Positions 32,352 to 58,507 of a stretch of 64,000 nt of DNA are shown piece after piece. The stretch lies in the NCBI GenBank assembly GCA_963693365.1, contig CAVNZM010000002.1:13144001-13208000 (forward strand), given 5' to 3'. Within the stretch, counting starts at the first letter, position 1; each line of letters begins with the position of its first letter. The DNA comes from Amoebidium appalachense. Taxonomy: Eukaryota; Ichthyosporea. The position numbers were made by a program, and so were the translations under genes. Under the pieces are notes generated by a model. The model did not search any database, was not told the DNA's origin, and saw only the letters and a list, made by a program, of their open reading frames with translations.

Positions 32352-33772
32352 TGTGTAGGGGGGATTGCTCACAAACCCACCTTAATAGTTCTGTCAAGAG
32401 ACGCGCTGGCAAAAGTGTTTGTGTCTTTGGGGTTGAACACAACCATCATCACGAAGTGGCCATGTCCTTGGAATGTCTGCACGGGCGGGTATTAAACAAC
32501 TATCACTATTAGATAATGTGCACACATCAAACCTGGAAAATACCCCCCTCCCTCCCTCCACCCCCCCCCCCCCCCCCCCAAAAAAAAAAAAAAAAAAAAA
32601 AAAAACAAACAAACTCGTCCCCCTATCAGATAATGTGCACACATCAAACCTGAAAAATATACCCCCCCCCCCCCCCTCGTCCCCCAATAACGTTCTCTCC
32701 AATCCCCTCCCATCCTCCACCCCCCTCCCCCCCGCCGGCCGGCCGGCCGGCCCCCCCTCCCCCTCCTCTCGTTGCTTCTCCTCCCCAGCACTGTTACTCG
32801 ACACCAGAAATCATGATCACATAGGCTCGCACTACAGCACCCTGCCTGCTTCCTTGAATATCCCCCCCTCCCCCCCTCCCCCGCATCCCCCCCCCCCCCC
32901 CCCCCCTTCCACGCATCCCCCCCAGAGATATCCCTGCATAACCGCAAAAACAGCCAGAATCCACACACACACCAACATCATTACCCCCAGAGGTCATACC
33001 CCCACTCTGCCCACCCCCCCACCCCCTCCCCCCTCCTTACCCCGGTCATTCCCACCTCCCCAACCCCGAATCAAGAAAACAAAAAAACAAAACACCATAT
33101 AAAGCAGACAGCCACATGCAAACCCAGCACAAGCACATCCCCCCCCCCCTCCCCCCCCCCCCCAAAAAAAAAGGAAATAAAAAATAAAAATAATAATAGT
33201 AAAATTAAACAAAAAAAAAAAAAAAAAAACACAGGACAAATGCCTGGACGCAGGCCCAGCGCTCCCAGTCCCACAGCTTGATAGTCTGGTCGTCACTGCA
33301 CGTGAGCAGGTACGGCTGCACGGGGTGCACGGCAATGGACCGCACATAGTCCGAGTGCGCCTCCAGCGTTTGCACCTGCAAACACACAAACACATCTTAG
33401 ATATGCTCCACCTGTATGAGGTTGGCTAAGAGTAGACACAGTCAATACATTTTTCTAAATTTTTAAGCCTCCGGCCCCCCCCCCCCCCTCCCCCCTTCCC
33501 CTTAAAACAAAAAACCCGCCCCGGGGGGGGGGGGGGATCCCTGTACCTCCCGGGAACCTTACAAGGCTCACTCAATCATAGTTTCTCTCTAGCGCATTGT
33601 CGCCAATGACTAACTGTAAGAGAGTGGAGTGCCTTATAAACCCCCAAGGCTGCGCGTGTGCGAACCCGACACACCACCAAAAATACGACACAAACTTGCC
33701 CTTTACTGCAGCCACCTACTCTTTGAATCCAACACCCTCCCCTCCCTCTCGTGCAGCCCTGCGCGCGCGCGC

Positions 33773-33858
<86 letters not shown>

Positions 33859-33942
33859 TCCCCACATCAACACATAACAACACGAACACCGCAGATGGTC
33901 AGCAGCATGATACTTACCTGCCCAAACAGAAACACTCCACAA

Positions 33943-33979
<37 letters not shown>

Positions 33980-35124
33980 CCAACAACAACAACAACAAAA
34001 AAAAAAAAAAAAAAGAAAAAAAAGAAGAAGGAAAAAAAAAACTTGCACAAACACTAAAACGCACAAATGCAATCCCCCCTCCGCCATCCTCCCCCCCCCC
34101 CCCCCCCCCCTTTCCCCCTTACAATAAAACACACACACACAAACAAACACGGCGAAAGAAACACAAACACACAGCACATACCTTCTCCAATGTGTTATAG
34201 TTGAAAACTCTAAGCAGCATGTCGTCAGAGCCTGTTACGATCCAGTTTTTCCTCGCAACGAATCGGCATGCACGAACTGTAACAAAACCCAGCATCAGTT
34301 TTGAAACCTGCACCTTGCACGCGTACGCCATCGACACATGAGCACCTGTGTTTGCTTGCCTGTGTGTGCCTGGGCGATTGGACCGCGGCACGTGCATACG
34401 AGGTGTGCCTGTTTATAGGTGTGTAGTAAGGGGGAGAGGTGTATTTGCCTGTCACTATGTCCTGCGATGTGCGCCCCTCTCTCTGCGTGTGGCCGTGTGT
34501 GATTGACCGCGCATATGTCCATGTGTGCCCATTGTGTGTGCACTAAGGTTGTACTACAGCCTGCATGCCTCGATAGAGTATGTGTAGGAAAATCTATTTG
34601 CGCATGGCTGTGTACATGTGCATGGGAACGTGTGTGTACGTGTGTGTGCCTGCATATGCCAGTTGTGTCGAAAACAATGACGTGCATACAGCCTGCATAC
34701 AGATATTTTGTGTGTACGGAGATCTCGGTACAGTCATGCAGGTGGTCCCTACCTGGCAAGTCCGCGACCTCAAAGGTCTTGATCAGCGTCTGTCAAGGAC
34801 CAAACCGTTAGTTAGGGTCACAAAGCCCTGAGCTCTAATAACTAGAACGTTGCCAATCTCCCTTTATCGTCATGTTTGCCTAATAAGCAGGGACGGGGGG
34901 GAAGGGGGGGGGGGGGGGGGTGGGAAGAAAGCAGGAGAGGATAACACGTTATGGTGTGTGATGGTACATGCCTACGTGCTTAATCACGAGTGTGGTTAAT
35001 CCTGTGTGCGAGTTGTATGTGTGATTCTTAACGAACGTATGTTGTATGCTCTTCAAGCATGCAGCTGGGTGTAATAACACGCTTGTTCCTAATGCTATTT
35101 GCGCCAGAGTGCATTCATGGTTTT

Positions 35125-35155
<31 letters not shown>

Positions 35156-35688
35156 GGGGGCATATACCTGTGCCACGCACAACGGAACAAACTACCACAG
35201 AAAGAAAAACAAACAACCCATCAAATAGACACCCCCACACCCACACCCGAAAAAATCGGATTTAAGATATATAAATAGAGGATAAACACAGAAGAACACC
35301 TACTGTTCTGACCCACCACTCCTTTGCTAACAGCACGCACCTCGGTCTCGTAGTTCCACACGTTGACGTTGCCATTGTACAAACTGCAAAGCATCCATGG
35401 CTCCGTCGGGTGCAGGTCCACCCCCTTGACACGGTCGGACCGTGCAGACAGCTTTCTCTGTTTCCCAGGGAAAAAAATTGTTTAAAAATGTCCACGTTCC
35501 GAAACAGCAAACCCCCCCCCCCCCCCCCCTTTTATTTTTTCTTCACTCCCCCCCCCCTCCCTCTTCCCAATAATAAAAAAATCACCGCTTGCCTTTATTG
35601 CAAACGTCCCGTGTCTTCGCTTGCGAGTCCTTTTAAACTGCCCCCTGTTCTTTGCTGTCATGTTTCTAGATCGTGTTGTATACAGCAA

Positions 35689-35721
<33 letters not shown>

Positions 35722-36949
35722 CTTCCCCACCTCCCTGCTCCTTCCATCCACAAACCATCTACTCTTCACCCCACTCTCTCTCCCTGCCTCACTACAAAAA
35801 ATCCAGGCCAAGCTGCACGTTAAAACACAAGCCCCTTGGCCTAAATGGTTGTGTCTAAACCCTTGTCCGTAAAAGTGTCAGACCATGTCAAGAAAAAATG
35901 AAGGCTCGACTACTAGGTACCTTGATATCCAGGCGGAGTGGCTGTAGTAGCCCACACGGATCCACATCGCGTTTGTAGTGTGTGTGTGTGTGTGTGTGTG
36001 GTTGTGTGTGTGTGTGTGGGATGAGGGGAGGGAGGGGGGGGGGGGAGGGGGGGAAGAGGAAGGGAGAAGCGAGAAGTCAGTACGGGCGTGAACCAGAAAG
36101 CGTAGTGTGTTATCACAAACACTGTACCTTCGACAAGTGATATGAAGTGAGCTGCAAGGGAGGGAGGCAAAAAAAAACCATGTTGAAGCAGAGGATAAGG
36201 GTGTGTGTGGGGGGGGGGGGGGAAGGGGGGGGGAGGGGGAGGGGGGGAGGGGGGAAAAGTAGTGGGCAGGTGAGGGGAAGCGAATGGGGATGATGATAAA
36301 CATAGCAGAGCCAGGCCCCTGACAACCAAGCAAAACTCAGCACCCATATTTTAACAGTCCTAACACAAGCTCCAACTCGCCGCGATCACAAAGTAATGCC
36401 ACGTAACCTCCCGGATCGATGCACCATGAACCCAAGATCTTTTGTCTACTCCCGTCTCTGCCTAAGTGAGTTTCAAAGTAAAGCGCATGAACATGTATAG
36501 CAAATCGACACTCTGCTCACATCCTGGTGCAACCAGACACTATCTCTTGATCCGCCAGCCCTGTTGCTTTTTGTAATTAAGAAGTTGTTCGGACAAGCTT
36601 CAGGCGTCCAACTGAATCTAGAAGAAATGCTATAGCCTGGCCCGCCTGCACGATTTGTTGTTTCGGAATTGTTGCCGTGTCTCCTGTTTCGGTCCTCCCT
36701 ATGCAACATACTCCTGCGCCTGAAAGCAACTGCTTGACTACGGTGTTATGCAAGTCCAAAATGTTGTGTTCATGAACCCCTGTCCTCACACGAAAGTAAG
36801 AATTTGATTTTAGCTGCAGGTTGATAGGTCAGCAAATGGGAATTTAAAGCTGCCAATAAACTGAGTCCGTAACTGTGCCAGAGACTGTAAACGGCATCCA
36901 AAAAAGAAATGCCATGTTTGTGCGGGCAACGGAGATGAAGGCGTACCAT
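19165..36949 (-). CDS. COPB2: Coatomer subunit beta' (beta'-COP), 25 exons, 898 aa
   Basis: Exons in order: 36949-36947 (ATG only), 35941-35921, 35457-35341, 34789-34753, 34276-34182, 33375-33244, 32476-32381, 31041-30920, 29666-29542, 28930-28788, 28368-28260, 27962-27866, 27327-27217, 26729-26644, 26211-26102, 25671-25494, 24818-24716, 23994-23926, 23364-23231, 22500-22334, 21825-21633, 21179-21076, 20541-20467, 19892-19673, 19214-19165. They sum to 2697 nt, in frame throughout. The product matches animal beta'-COP end to end: first WD40 propeller about 1-300 ([40 protein letters not shown]), second propeller about 300-600, alpha-solenoid about 600-820 ([35 protein letters not shown]), then an acidic tail ending LLGEDDN. 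In COPI the first propeller reads dilysine cargo signals for Golgi-to-ER retrieval. Intron 6 seems to use a GC donor. The start exon is inferred from phase and an AAAATG|GTACGC site. Confidence 0.95.
19887..20040. repeat. 78-bp direct tandem duplication spanning a COPB2 splice acceptor
   Basis: Copies at 19887-19964 and 19965-20040 (CTCGGCCTGTTT, then GGTGATTGGATC, then TATGGTGTTATATGGATTGG). The first copy contains the acceptor of COPB2 exon 24, so the intron holds a near-duplicate of the acceptor region. Confidence 0.8.
20155..20262. repeat. 54-bp tandem duplication
   Basis: Two nearly identical units (20155-20208, 20209-20262) starting TATCTACCCGTGTCG, in a COPB2 intron. Confidence 0.9.
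20411..20457. repeat. Poly-G, 47 nt, next to COPB2 exon 23
   Basis: G-run on the plus strand (poly-C in the COPB2 transcript) ending 10 nt below exon 23. Confidence 0.9.
22075..22150 (-). mobile_element. Old diverged copy of the SINE-like element (tRNA-like part)
   Basis: On the minus strand GAGTTGGGTTTCGAGTAC is followed by CGGTCGAATCCCGGTT. This aligns with the stem/B-box part of subfamily A and looks more like a tRNA T-arm than the younger copies do. No C-tail is left. Confidence 0.45.
22635..22782 (-). mobile_element. C-tailed SINE-like element, subfamily B, 5' truncated
   Basis: On the plus strand it starts with a G-run, then TTTGAATGCGGAACACGGCA, and ends at the GAGCCCATCCTCAGGGAGG core, abutting the tail of the next copy. 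Confidence 0.8.
22783..23067 (-). mobile_element. C-tailed SINE-like element, subfamily A, full length
   Basis: About 285 bp in a COPB2 intron: G-run (poly-C tail on the element strand), TTGAATGCGTCAAAAGTACG, core, B-box-like CCGAGTTTCGACCTATT, paired arms at 22926-22938 and 22968-22980, and a 5' end shared with the copy at 30359-30651. Confidence 0.85.
25148..25496. repeat. 163-bp tandem repeat, two full copies plus a partial
   Basis: Units begin CAAGTACTGTGTGCACAC at 25148, 25311 and 25474. The last partial unit runs into COPB2 exon 16. The internal sequence is itself rich in TGTGCACACA-like words. Confidence 0.9.
27097..27148. repeat. Poly-C, 52 nt, followed by CA and A-run
   Basis: A pure C-run just 3' (on the transcript) of COPB2 exon 13, followed by (CA)n and eight A. 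Confidence 0.9.
28124..28181. repeat. Poly-C, 58 nt
   Basis: The longest pure C-run in the window, within a COPB2 intron. Confidence 0.9.
29281..29395. repeat. (CGCA)n then (CGCC)n tetranucleotide array
   Basis: About 64 bp of CGCA units switching to about 50 bp of CGCC units, in the intron between COPB2 exons 9 and 10. Confidence 0.95.
30359..30651 (-). mobile_element. C-tailed SINE-like element, subfamily A, full length
   Basis: G-run, then TTTGAATGCGTCCAAAAGTA through to TTGCTTATGCAGGCAAGGGC. It matches the copy at 22783-23067 along its whole length. Confidence 0.85.
31434..31585 (-). mobile_element. C-tailed SINE-like element, subfamily B, 5' truncated
   Basis: The 3' half only, joined to the G-run of the next full copy in the same orientation. 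Confidence 0.85.
31586..31885 (-). mobile_element. C-tailed SINE-like element, subfamily B, full length
   Basis: It is nearly identical to its truncated neighbour over the 3' half. The 5' half carries GTTTCGACCCCTTAGCC and ends TTGCTTATGCAAGCAAGG, like the plus-strand copy at 44045-44349. Confidence 0.85.
31987..32190 (-). mobile_element. C-tailed SINE-like element, subfamily A, 5' truncated
   Basis: The third element in this cluster. It breaks off at TGTTTCACTTG and passes straight into a 37-bp block also found at 30831-30867. Confidence 0.8.
33774..33854. repeat. (CA)n microsatellite
   Basis: A dinucleotide array of about 80 bp in the intron between COPB2 exons 5 and 6. Confidence 0.95.
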
Positions 36950-37388
36950 TTTCGGGCTTTTTCCCGGTGTTAATGCCCGTTATCTCCCTGCGTATTTTCT
37001 ACTTGCCAACTAACTAGTCCCTGCCGGCACAGAAAAGCTCCAAGCTAGGGAGATGCTATGAAAATCCTGGTGTAGAAAGCAGAAACTGCGGCCAGCGCAC
37101 AAATGGCGGTGGCACTCAGAAAAAATGGTTGCTGCCCAAAAAATGGGTGAACCAATCACAATCAATTTCTGTGAGCTAAATATAGATACTACCCAATCAT
37201 TGAGCGCCTCTGTTGGCAAGGGCCTTACGTAAGGCTACACAGAAGGCCCTATTGGCTCTTGGTGCTGTGCGCGCGCTTCTCGCCCTCCACGAAACGAAGT
37301 TCAGCTGTCTCAGTATACACAGGTGTTATAGCTGGTCATTGTTAGAGGCTCTTCAAGTGTGGAGCGGAATGCTCACCTTAGCGCTAAG
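36950..37388. promoter_or_regulatory. Shared divergent promoter region of COPB2 and GOLGA2
   Basis: The two start codons are 439 bp apart, back to back. The interval has no microsatellite or long homopolymer, unlike its surroundings. It holds two CCAAT boxes on the plus strand (37152-37156, 37193-37197), a TATA-like AATATAGATA near 37179, and AAATGGCGGT at 37101-37110. Transcription start sites are not determinable from sequence, and part of the interval must be 5' UTR for both genes. Confidence 0.6.
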
Positions 37389-50950
<13,562 letters not shown>

Positions 50951-51372
50951 TTTGTTGGGGTAGGAATTGATGGTACTAATGTTAGCGGAGTCCGCTGTGT
51001 AAGTAAGAAGAAATTGTGTTTGTGTGTTGGGGTGGTGGTGGTGATGGTTGGGGGGGCGGGGCGGGGGAGGGGGGGGGGGGGGGGGGGTCTCATATATATA
51101 TATTATGGCATGAATGCAATTGGCACTGGGCAGCTACCGAATCTAATTCACATGAACGTGCTCGTTGTTGAATAATGATAAGTAGATGCGTTGATCTATT
51201 GATAATATTTTTCCTTGAAGCTCTCGATTATGAATGGAGTCTAGATCTTGTGCATACATTATTCAGTTTGGTTATTCCTTTCTTTTGTTTCAAGTTCTTT
51301 TCTTTTGTTTTCTTTTTCTTTCTTTCTTTTTTCTTTTTTCTTTTTCTTTTTTCTTTTTCTTTTTTTTTTTTT

Positions 51373-51403
<31 letters not shown>

Positions 51404-52666
51404 GGGGGAGTTGGACAGGGAGGGCCGGGAAAGGGGAGGGGAGGGGGGAGGATGGAGGGGAATTTGTCATGTATAAATGGATTTATATAACGAGTAGTTA
51501 CATATACATTGATCGTCCGTGGTAAACACTCCTGTGAGGGATTATATATGTGCTGTGGCTGAAAGCAAAACTCACACAGTGATTTTTCAGCGGGGCCCGT
51601 CCACATATGTCCGCCTAGATTTAGCTGAAAGGGGGTTTCAAATTGTTCGCCCTCAAAAATAAATTTAAAGTGTGACTTACATAGTGTGTTGGTCTGGTGA
51701 CTCTGCTCGACGGTCACAGTCTCACAGACACAGTTTGTGTCAGGATTCGTGACAAGGATATTGACATTGTACAAGTGAACTAAGAAATAATTTTATGACG
51801 AATACTTTGATTCAAGTTGAATCAAAAATACAACTTGTACATTTCAGTTTGTCACAATGTCACCTTACATGTACACAATTTACACTGATTTGAAAGTCTA
51901 AGTTCTAGAAAACCTGCAAATTTGTTCTTGGCTGTGAGAAACTTTTAGTGTAGGAAGATACATAGTGATCTTCTTCATGACGTCACAACTGAGATATTGA
52001 TCTGTGACGTCATGCCTGTCCCCCGCAGACAGACCTTCGGCGGGGCCCCAGCCGGCTGTCAGGCAGAAAAGGCTTCAGACGCAGCTCACGGACACTCGTT
52101 TTTCGGCATGCCACGATGTTTTTGGACTAGCCACTGTATACCATTGCAGTGCATTTAGAAAACGGCTTCCGCCCCAATTAGAAAATAGGTACTGCTTGTA
52201 GAGCACTTAGAGCACTTCAGGTGAGATCCAAGACGTTAAAGGTAGTGGCACCTGCATGGCACATGAGACTGCGTCCAAATCTTCAAATCGGTTGGGTTTG
52301 GTGTTCGTGCTGTGAAGAAACAGCGGCAGGGGAGACGCGTCAGCAAGTGAACACTTTAGTTTTCTGGTTGTTGCCTGATGTCCATTGTTATTATACGTTA
52401 AGCATAGACAACGAGGTCATACGCTTTCTTAAGAGCAGAAAAGACGAAAACGTTTTTCAGCGCTTGATAGAAGTTTATAATGTAGGTGTTTACAAGATTT
52501 GAAGTTTTTGCACGCACCAAGAAAGACCATACACGACGAGCGAGATTCTCTTAAGGCCGACGCTTCCAACTCTTTTCCATTGAAAAATTTTCCCAAAAAA
52601 CGTACGGCTAGTGAGTAAATTAGCCAGCCGGCCTCTAGGCTGTGGCCCTGCCGTTGGGCGGGGACC
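50951..52666. other. Intergenic region between GOLGA2 and the RING-SH2 gene
   Basis: It holds a G-run (about 51065-51087), a T-run joined to a G-run (51360-51408), AATAAA near 51656 and mostly unique DNA from 51500. TGACGTCA occurs near 51979 and TGACGTCAT near 52005, both CRE/ATF-like palindromes that could belong to the promoter of the next gene. No gene is recognised; the 93-codon frame at 52221-52502 has no known features. Confidence 0.5.
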
Positions 52667-53012
52667 ATGGCAGCCACGCTAAACGGGTGCTCTCCCGTGT
52701 CCCACCAGGCCCACCATCCAGGGTGCAGGTGGGTGCATATACGTGTGGGTAGGTGGGTGGGTGGGTGGGTGGGTGGGTGCATGCGCATGCTTTTCTGCGT
52801 GCATGTGCACGGGGTACATGTGTGGGTGTGCCTTGGTTATTTCATCTGCATGCACGGCACGGGATCTGTACGTGTGTACTTTGCTTCTGAACGTGCTTAT
52901 ATGGTGGCACGCTTTCTCTCTAAGGGGTTTGTGTTTGTATTTGTGCATATTGTGCAGATCATGTGTGCGTGTGGATGCGGGTGTGTGCGTGCATGTGCGT
53001 GTGTGTGTGCAT

Positions 53013-53075
<63 letters not shown>

Positions 53076-53579
53076 TGAGTGAGTGTGCACACGCCCGGAC
53101 GCGCGCTAGTGCTTGTGCGTGTGTGTATGCGGTTCGAAACTTGCTTCCTAGCAGCGATTCCTTTTCTTCTCTCTGATTATGATCGCTTTTGACCTCCTCT
53201 TTTTCTCGCTGTGCACGTACCTGCATGGTAAGGAGTTTTGACTGGCGTGCAGGTTTTATGTGGTGGGTACTTTTTTCGTGTGTATTGCACACCTAACTGT
53301 TTTGCACTCCCGATTTCTTTGGGGAGCGTTGTGCCTATGTGTGAAGGTGCTTGTGGTCGTGCTACTTCCTTGTCTCAATTTACCCGTGTGCTTGTTTTTT
53401 GTGTTTGCCGGCAAAATTGTCTGGATGTCTGTGTGCTGTTTGCCTGCGGTGTTGCTGGGTGCTGCGTCACTGGTGATGTTTCTTTTCTGAATGCGGGTTG
53501 GCCTAGTCTGGTGCGAGTTTAGTTGAAGCCATATGCTTGTTTTGGTGATCCCCCCCCCCCCCCCCCCCCCCGTGGTCTT

Positions 53580-53613
<34 letters not shown>

Positions 53614-54174
53614 TGGGAGGACGGCTGGGTGTGCCGGTTCGATCCCTGTGGTGTGTGTGTGTGTGTGCATATGTGTGGGTGGGTGTTTTGGCTTGCCCAT
53701 CTCAAGGCAAATGTTTAGACGGTGGCAACCCTAATACAACCCGTTCGTTTTCTTACCTGGAGTAACCTCTAAAATAACAGTAGTGGTTTGGCTAAGTAGT
53801 TGATATTCTTTCTCTTCCCCCTCCTCCCTGCTTCTCCTCTATTGCTTGCTGCTTTCTTTGTACAGCCTAGGAAATTGTGAGCATTGTAGCATGTTGACGC
53901 TTGGTTGCCTGTTTAGGTTTCTGTCTTCCTCCCCTACCCCCACCCTTCTTTTTTTCCTTTCTAAATTGTTGTTGTTGCAGGGTTTTTTGTACCCTGCACC
54001 TGAATGCTCTTTGTTTTTGACCAAGATGAGGCAGATTGATTTGTTGCCGTTGAAACAGCGAATATGATTTGAAACCAGCAAGAGAGGGCTGCACATTGCG
54101 TTTGGCATCCCTGGTCTATACTTTAGTTTCGTCGTGTTCTGTGTGCTTTTTGCCTTCCTTTTTTACTTCCCTCG

Positions 54175-54216
<42 letters not shown>

Positions 54217-54275
54217 AAAAAAAAAAAGGGGAAGAAGAAAAGAAAAAAAAACCACCACCACCATCACCCAAGAGC

Positions 54276-54343
<68 letters not shown>

Positions 54344-54391
54344 ACACACCCACACACACACAGACCACACACACACACACACACACACAGA

Positions 54392-54439
<48 letters not shown>

Positions 54440-54501
54440 GCGCACGCACACACACACACACACACACACAGACCACACACACACACACACACACACACAA
54501 T

Positions 54502-54580
<79 letters not shown>

Positions 54581-55407
54581 GCCCACTTACCCATCCACGC
54601 ACACCGTCGTCAGCACTCTTCATCTATATTGTTTTTACCCCCACATCAACACACAAGCCCCCCCCCCTCCCCCCCCCACTTTTTTCCCCTTCAGTTTTTC
54701 TGTTTTTGGTTCGTACATGTTTGTGACGTTTTGTGTTTTTCTTTTGATTCTCCACTTCCACAATTCCAAAATCGCAACCCTGTAATGCATTCGTCAACTT
54801 GACCCCCCTCCCCCCCCCCCCCCCCCCCCCCCCCCCAATAAATGAATGCTCGGGCCGCCCGAGGGTGGGCTTTGCGTTTATTGCACACCCTTTGTGACGA
54901 TTTTTGCGGGTCATTCTCCCCATCATATACCTCTTGGGTCCCTTACTTTGTTAAAGGCTATATATATATAATCCTGTTTGGTTTTTTGTGTCGTCATCTG
55001 GTTTTGCTCCTTGTCTTATGCTCTTCTGTTTTTCCTGCCTACTGATGAATCCTTCCCCCTCCCCCTCCCCCCCTCCCCCCTTCCCCCCGACTCAACCACC
55101 CACACACGCACCCCCCCCCCCCCTGTCCCTCCCCCTCCCCCCCAAGCCTCCCTCCTTTCTCTTCCCCAAGCTTTCTACATGTTGGTGTGCAAGTGTGTGT
55201 CAGTTTTATTGCTTGTCCTGGCTTCGCCATCTTGCTTTGTACTTTGTACTGTATAGCGTGTGCTGACATCCCCCTCACCCCACCGCCCATCCTCCCTCAA
55301 AAATGCTCACGTACACGTGCAGGTATACACACGTACACGTACACGTGCACTTACACTCACAGCACACGTACATGTACATGTACACGTACACGTACACTAC
55401 AACACAA

Positions 55408-55493
<86 letters not shown>

Positions 55494-55785
55494 ACGTACA
55501 CGTATTCCTACACCTACACCTACACACACGTACGTACAGGTGCAAGTCGGACCCCCCCTCGTGCATCATCTGTGGCCAGGTTCTAACCAAGGGCCGTGCG
55601 GTCTTTACTACCAGCTGTGGGCACTCCTTCCACTATGCCTGTCTGCAGCCTCTCTACCTGTCCGGCATGCTCGACTGCCCCGCATGCACACAGATTGTCG
55701 CTGAGCCCCCAGGACTGCTGCAGGGTGAGTGGCGGTGCATGGGTGGGGATAGAACGAGGGGAAGGGATGTGTGTGTTTCCTTTTT

Positions 55786-55821
<36 letters not shown>

Positions 55822-55896
55822 GAGCGATGGTGGTGATGGTGGTGGGGGGGGGGTGAGCGATGGTGGTGATGGTGGTGGGCTGGGGGGCACGCAGGG

Positions 55897-55934
<38 letters not shown>

Positions 55935-56308
55935 CGCAAGAGGGATGGGGGAGAAGAGAATGGGGATCTCCTCTTCTCGTTCCCTTCCCCTTAAATCATG
56001 ATGCATACTCTTTTTTGCGTGTGCTTTGCAACATCTGCATTATGTTGCGGCTGTGTGTACTCGACTCGTTCTATGGCATATCCCCCCCCCCCCCTAACGA
56101 GGGGAATAGGTCGAAACTCGGGTACTGTGGATGACGTGGGCCCCCCCTGAGGATGGGCTCTGCTTATTATGCATACTCTTTATGTATGGCTTGCATTCTG
56201 CATCGTGTTATCCGTTTGTTCTTGTGTACTTCGTACTTTTTGACGCATTCAAAACCCCCCTCCCCCCCCCCCCCCCCCCTCCTTCCCACCTCCCGTTCGG
56301 TTGGGAAA

Positions 56309-56339
<31 letters not shown>

Positions 56340-57069
56340 GGGGGTTATGCTTGTGGGTGGCGCTCTGTGTGTGTGGGTGCTGGTTGCAATGGTTTTATAG
56401 GGTCTTGTATGGATGTGTCCGCGGCTCAGATGGCGGACTAAAAACTAGCAGGCCTGGAACGGAAAAATTCCGAATCCCTTTTCATCCATAAGAAACACCA
56501 TTTTCTAGATTATAAGCCTAACAAACTTAGTCTTAAAACGCGAAGAACTAAAAGACCTTTTTTGACATCATTCGTTGCTTAGCGCGACAAAAAAACATAA
56601 ACTTCTACTAAGTAGAACTTGGTTTTGTAGCTATAGCGCCCCTGGCGCCGGCGGCGCTAGAAATTCAAATTGCCATCCGATGAGAGGCTGACAGAGGGAG
56701 CCTACGAATTTGAGCTGACACATTCGATTGGTCAATTTAGATAGGCAGTCCAAAATTTCGAATTTCGGCCTCTATAAAGGGGGTGTGTATGAACTTTTAT
56801 TTAGTGAAAGTTTGCGTTATAATTTATTATGTAGCCAAACGTGGTATCAAAATAAGTGTCTTTATTTTCTACGTATTTTTATTTAAGCACGTATAGGTTT
56901 TTGACAGCTGTAGTGGCTGAAATATTGAGTAAAATGCTGTCGACATCCGCCATGATCGATCTGGGCCTGCTAACGTTTATTCCGTCGAATCTGGTCCCGG
57001 GCCGCCGCGGACACATCTATGTGGATCGTCAAACCTAAAACGGCTAGCAATGCGCACTAACGTGCGAGG

Positions 57070-57109
<40 letters not shown>

Positions 57110-57347
57110 AGGGCACCACTTCTATACACAACTTCTGGGTCCGTTTCGTATGTACTTCGTGCTGTGCACAACACACTTGGCCCTTTTTTTCTTATATTCC
57201 CGCCCCTCCCCCCCTCTTATCCGAGTTCTTCTCTTTGTTCTTTGGGTGGGTGGGTGGGTGGGTGGGTATGGGTGTGTGTGCGGCATGCATGCGAATGCTT
57301 TTGGAGGGTAACGGAGAGTTGTTTTTTTTTTTGTTTTTTTTTTTTTT

Positions 57348-57378
<31 letters not shown>

Positions 57379-57701
57379 GGGTTGAGGGGTGGAGGGGGGG
57401 GGGGGGGGGGGTTCAGAGAGAAAAACGGAGCTGTCATCCGGTTGAATAGTGTGCTGTCCTCCTGGCTGGGTCGTTCGCTAACGATGTGGGTGGGGGCAGA
57501 TCGCACCATCAACGACGAATGGTTCTTTGGAGACATCACGAGGGAGGATGCAGAGAGAGTACTGCAGGCACACGGGGAGGACGGCATATTTCTCGTGAGA
57601 GGTGCGTGGTGTGTGCTTTTCGTTCACGTGGTGTTTTTTTTTCTTTTTCTTTGGAGCTCCGGGAGGGGGGTGGGGAGGGGACTGTCGTTGGTGTGTGCCC
57701 T

Positions 57702-57743
<42 letters not shown>

Positions 57744-58291
57744 AACAGGGTGGAGTGAGGAGGGGCTACTGCCGAGTTCACACATCATACGTAGACCACA
57801 CATACGTGCACACATGTACGCACACAGCACACACACGTCAACAATCGTCCATGGGAAGGGGAGAGTCTAAAGTCTTGAGAGTCGGTGCCCGGGAAAGAAG
57901 GGAGGGGGCGGAGGGAGGGGAGGGGGTAGGGGGCAAGTGGGTCACGCGCGCACACACACAAATACGCATGCAAGGGCGCGTGCGCAAGCTCTTCTCGTGA
58001 ACACGTATATGCAGGCACCGTTGGATCGGAGCAGGATTTGTAGGTATATGGGAAGAGTTGGCGAGCGAAATGGCTTAGAGTTGATAAGATACCGATAGGC
58101 TAAGGGATGAGAAATGATTGAACGCTTTGAGGCTGCCCGTGCGGGTGTGCCAAACTTGCTCATATTCGTTTTCCCTGTTTACCTTTTTTTTCTTTTTTTT
58201 TCCCCATCCTTCCCCTCCAGAGGAAGGTCGGTGCGCTTTTTTGTGTGTGTCTGTGCATGTGTGTGGGTGTGTGTGTGTGTGTGTGTGTGCG

Positions 58292-58364
<73 letters not shown>

Positions 58365-58476
58365 ACGCGCGCGTGTGTGGATGTAAGTGTATTGTATTAG
58401 TGTATGTGGTGTGTTCGTATGTGCGAGTGTGCGTACCCGTGTGCGTGCTGTGTGTGTGTGTGTGTGTGTGTGTGTT

Positions 58477-58507
<31 letters not shown>

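Noticed and set aside
51259-51774. A 171-codon minus-strand frame downstream of GOLGA2
   Set aside because: Half of it is a Lys/Pro translation of T- and G-runs and the rest shows no family resemblance.
52221-52502. A 93-codon frame upstream of the RING-SH2 gene
   Set aside because: No recognisable domain and no splice donor in phase with the RING exon; the ATG at 52667 fits phase and context better.
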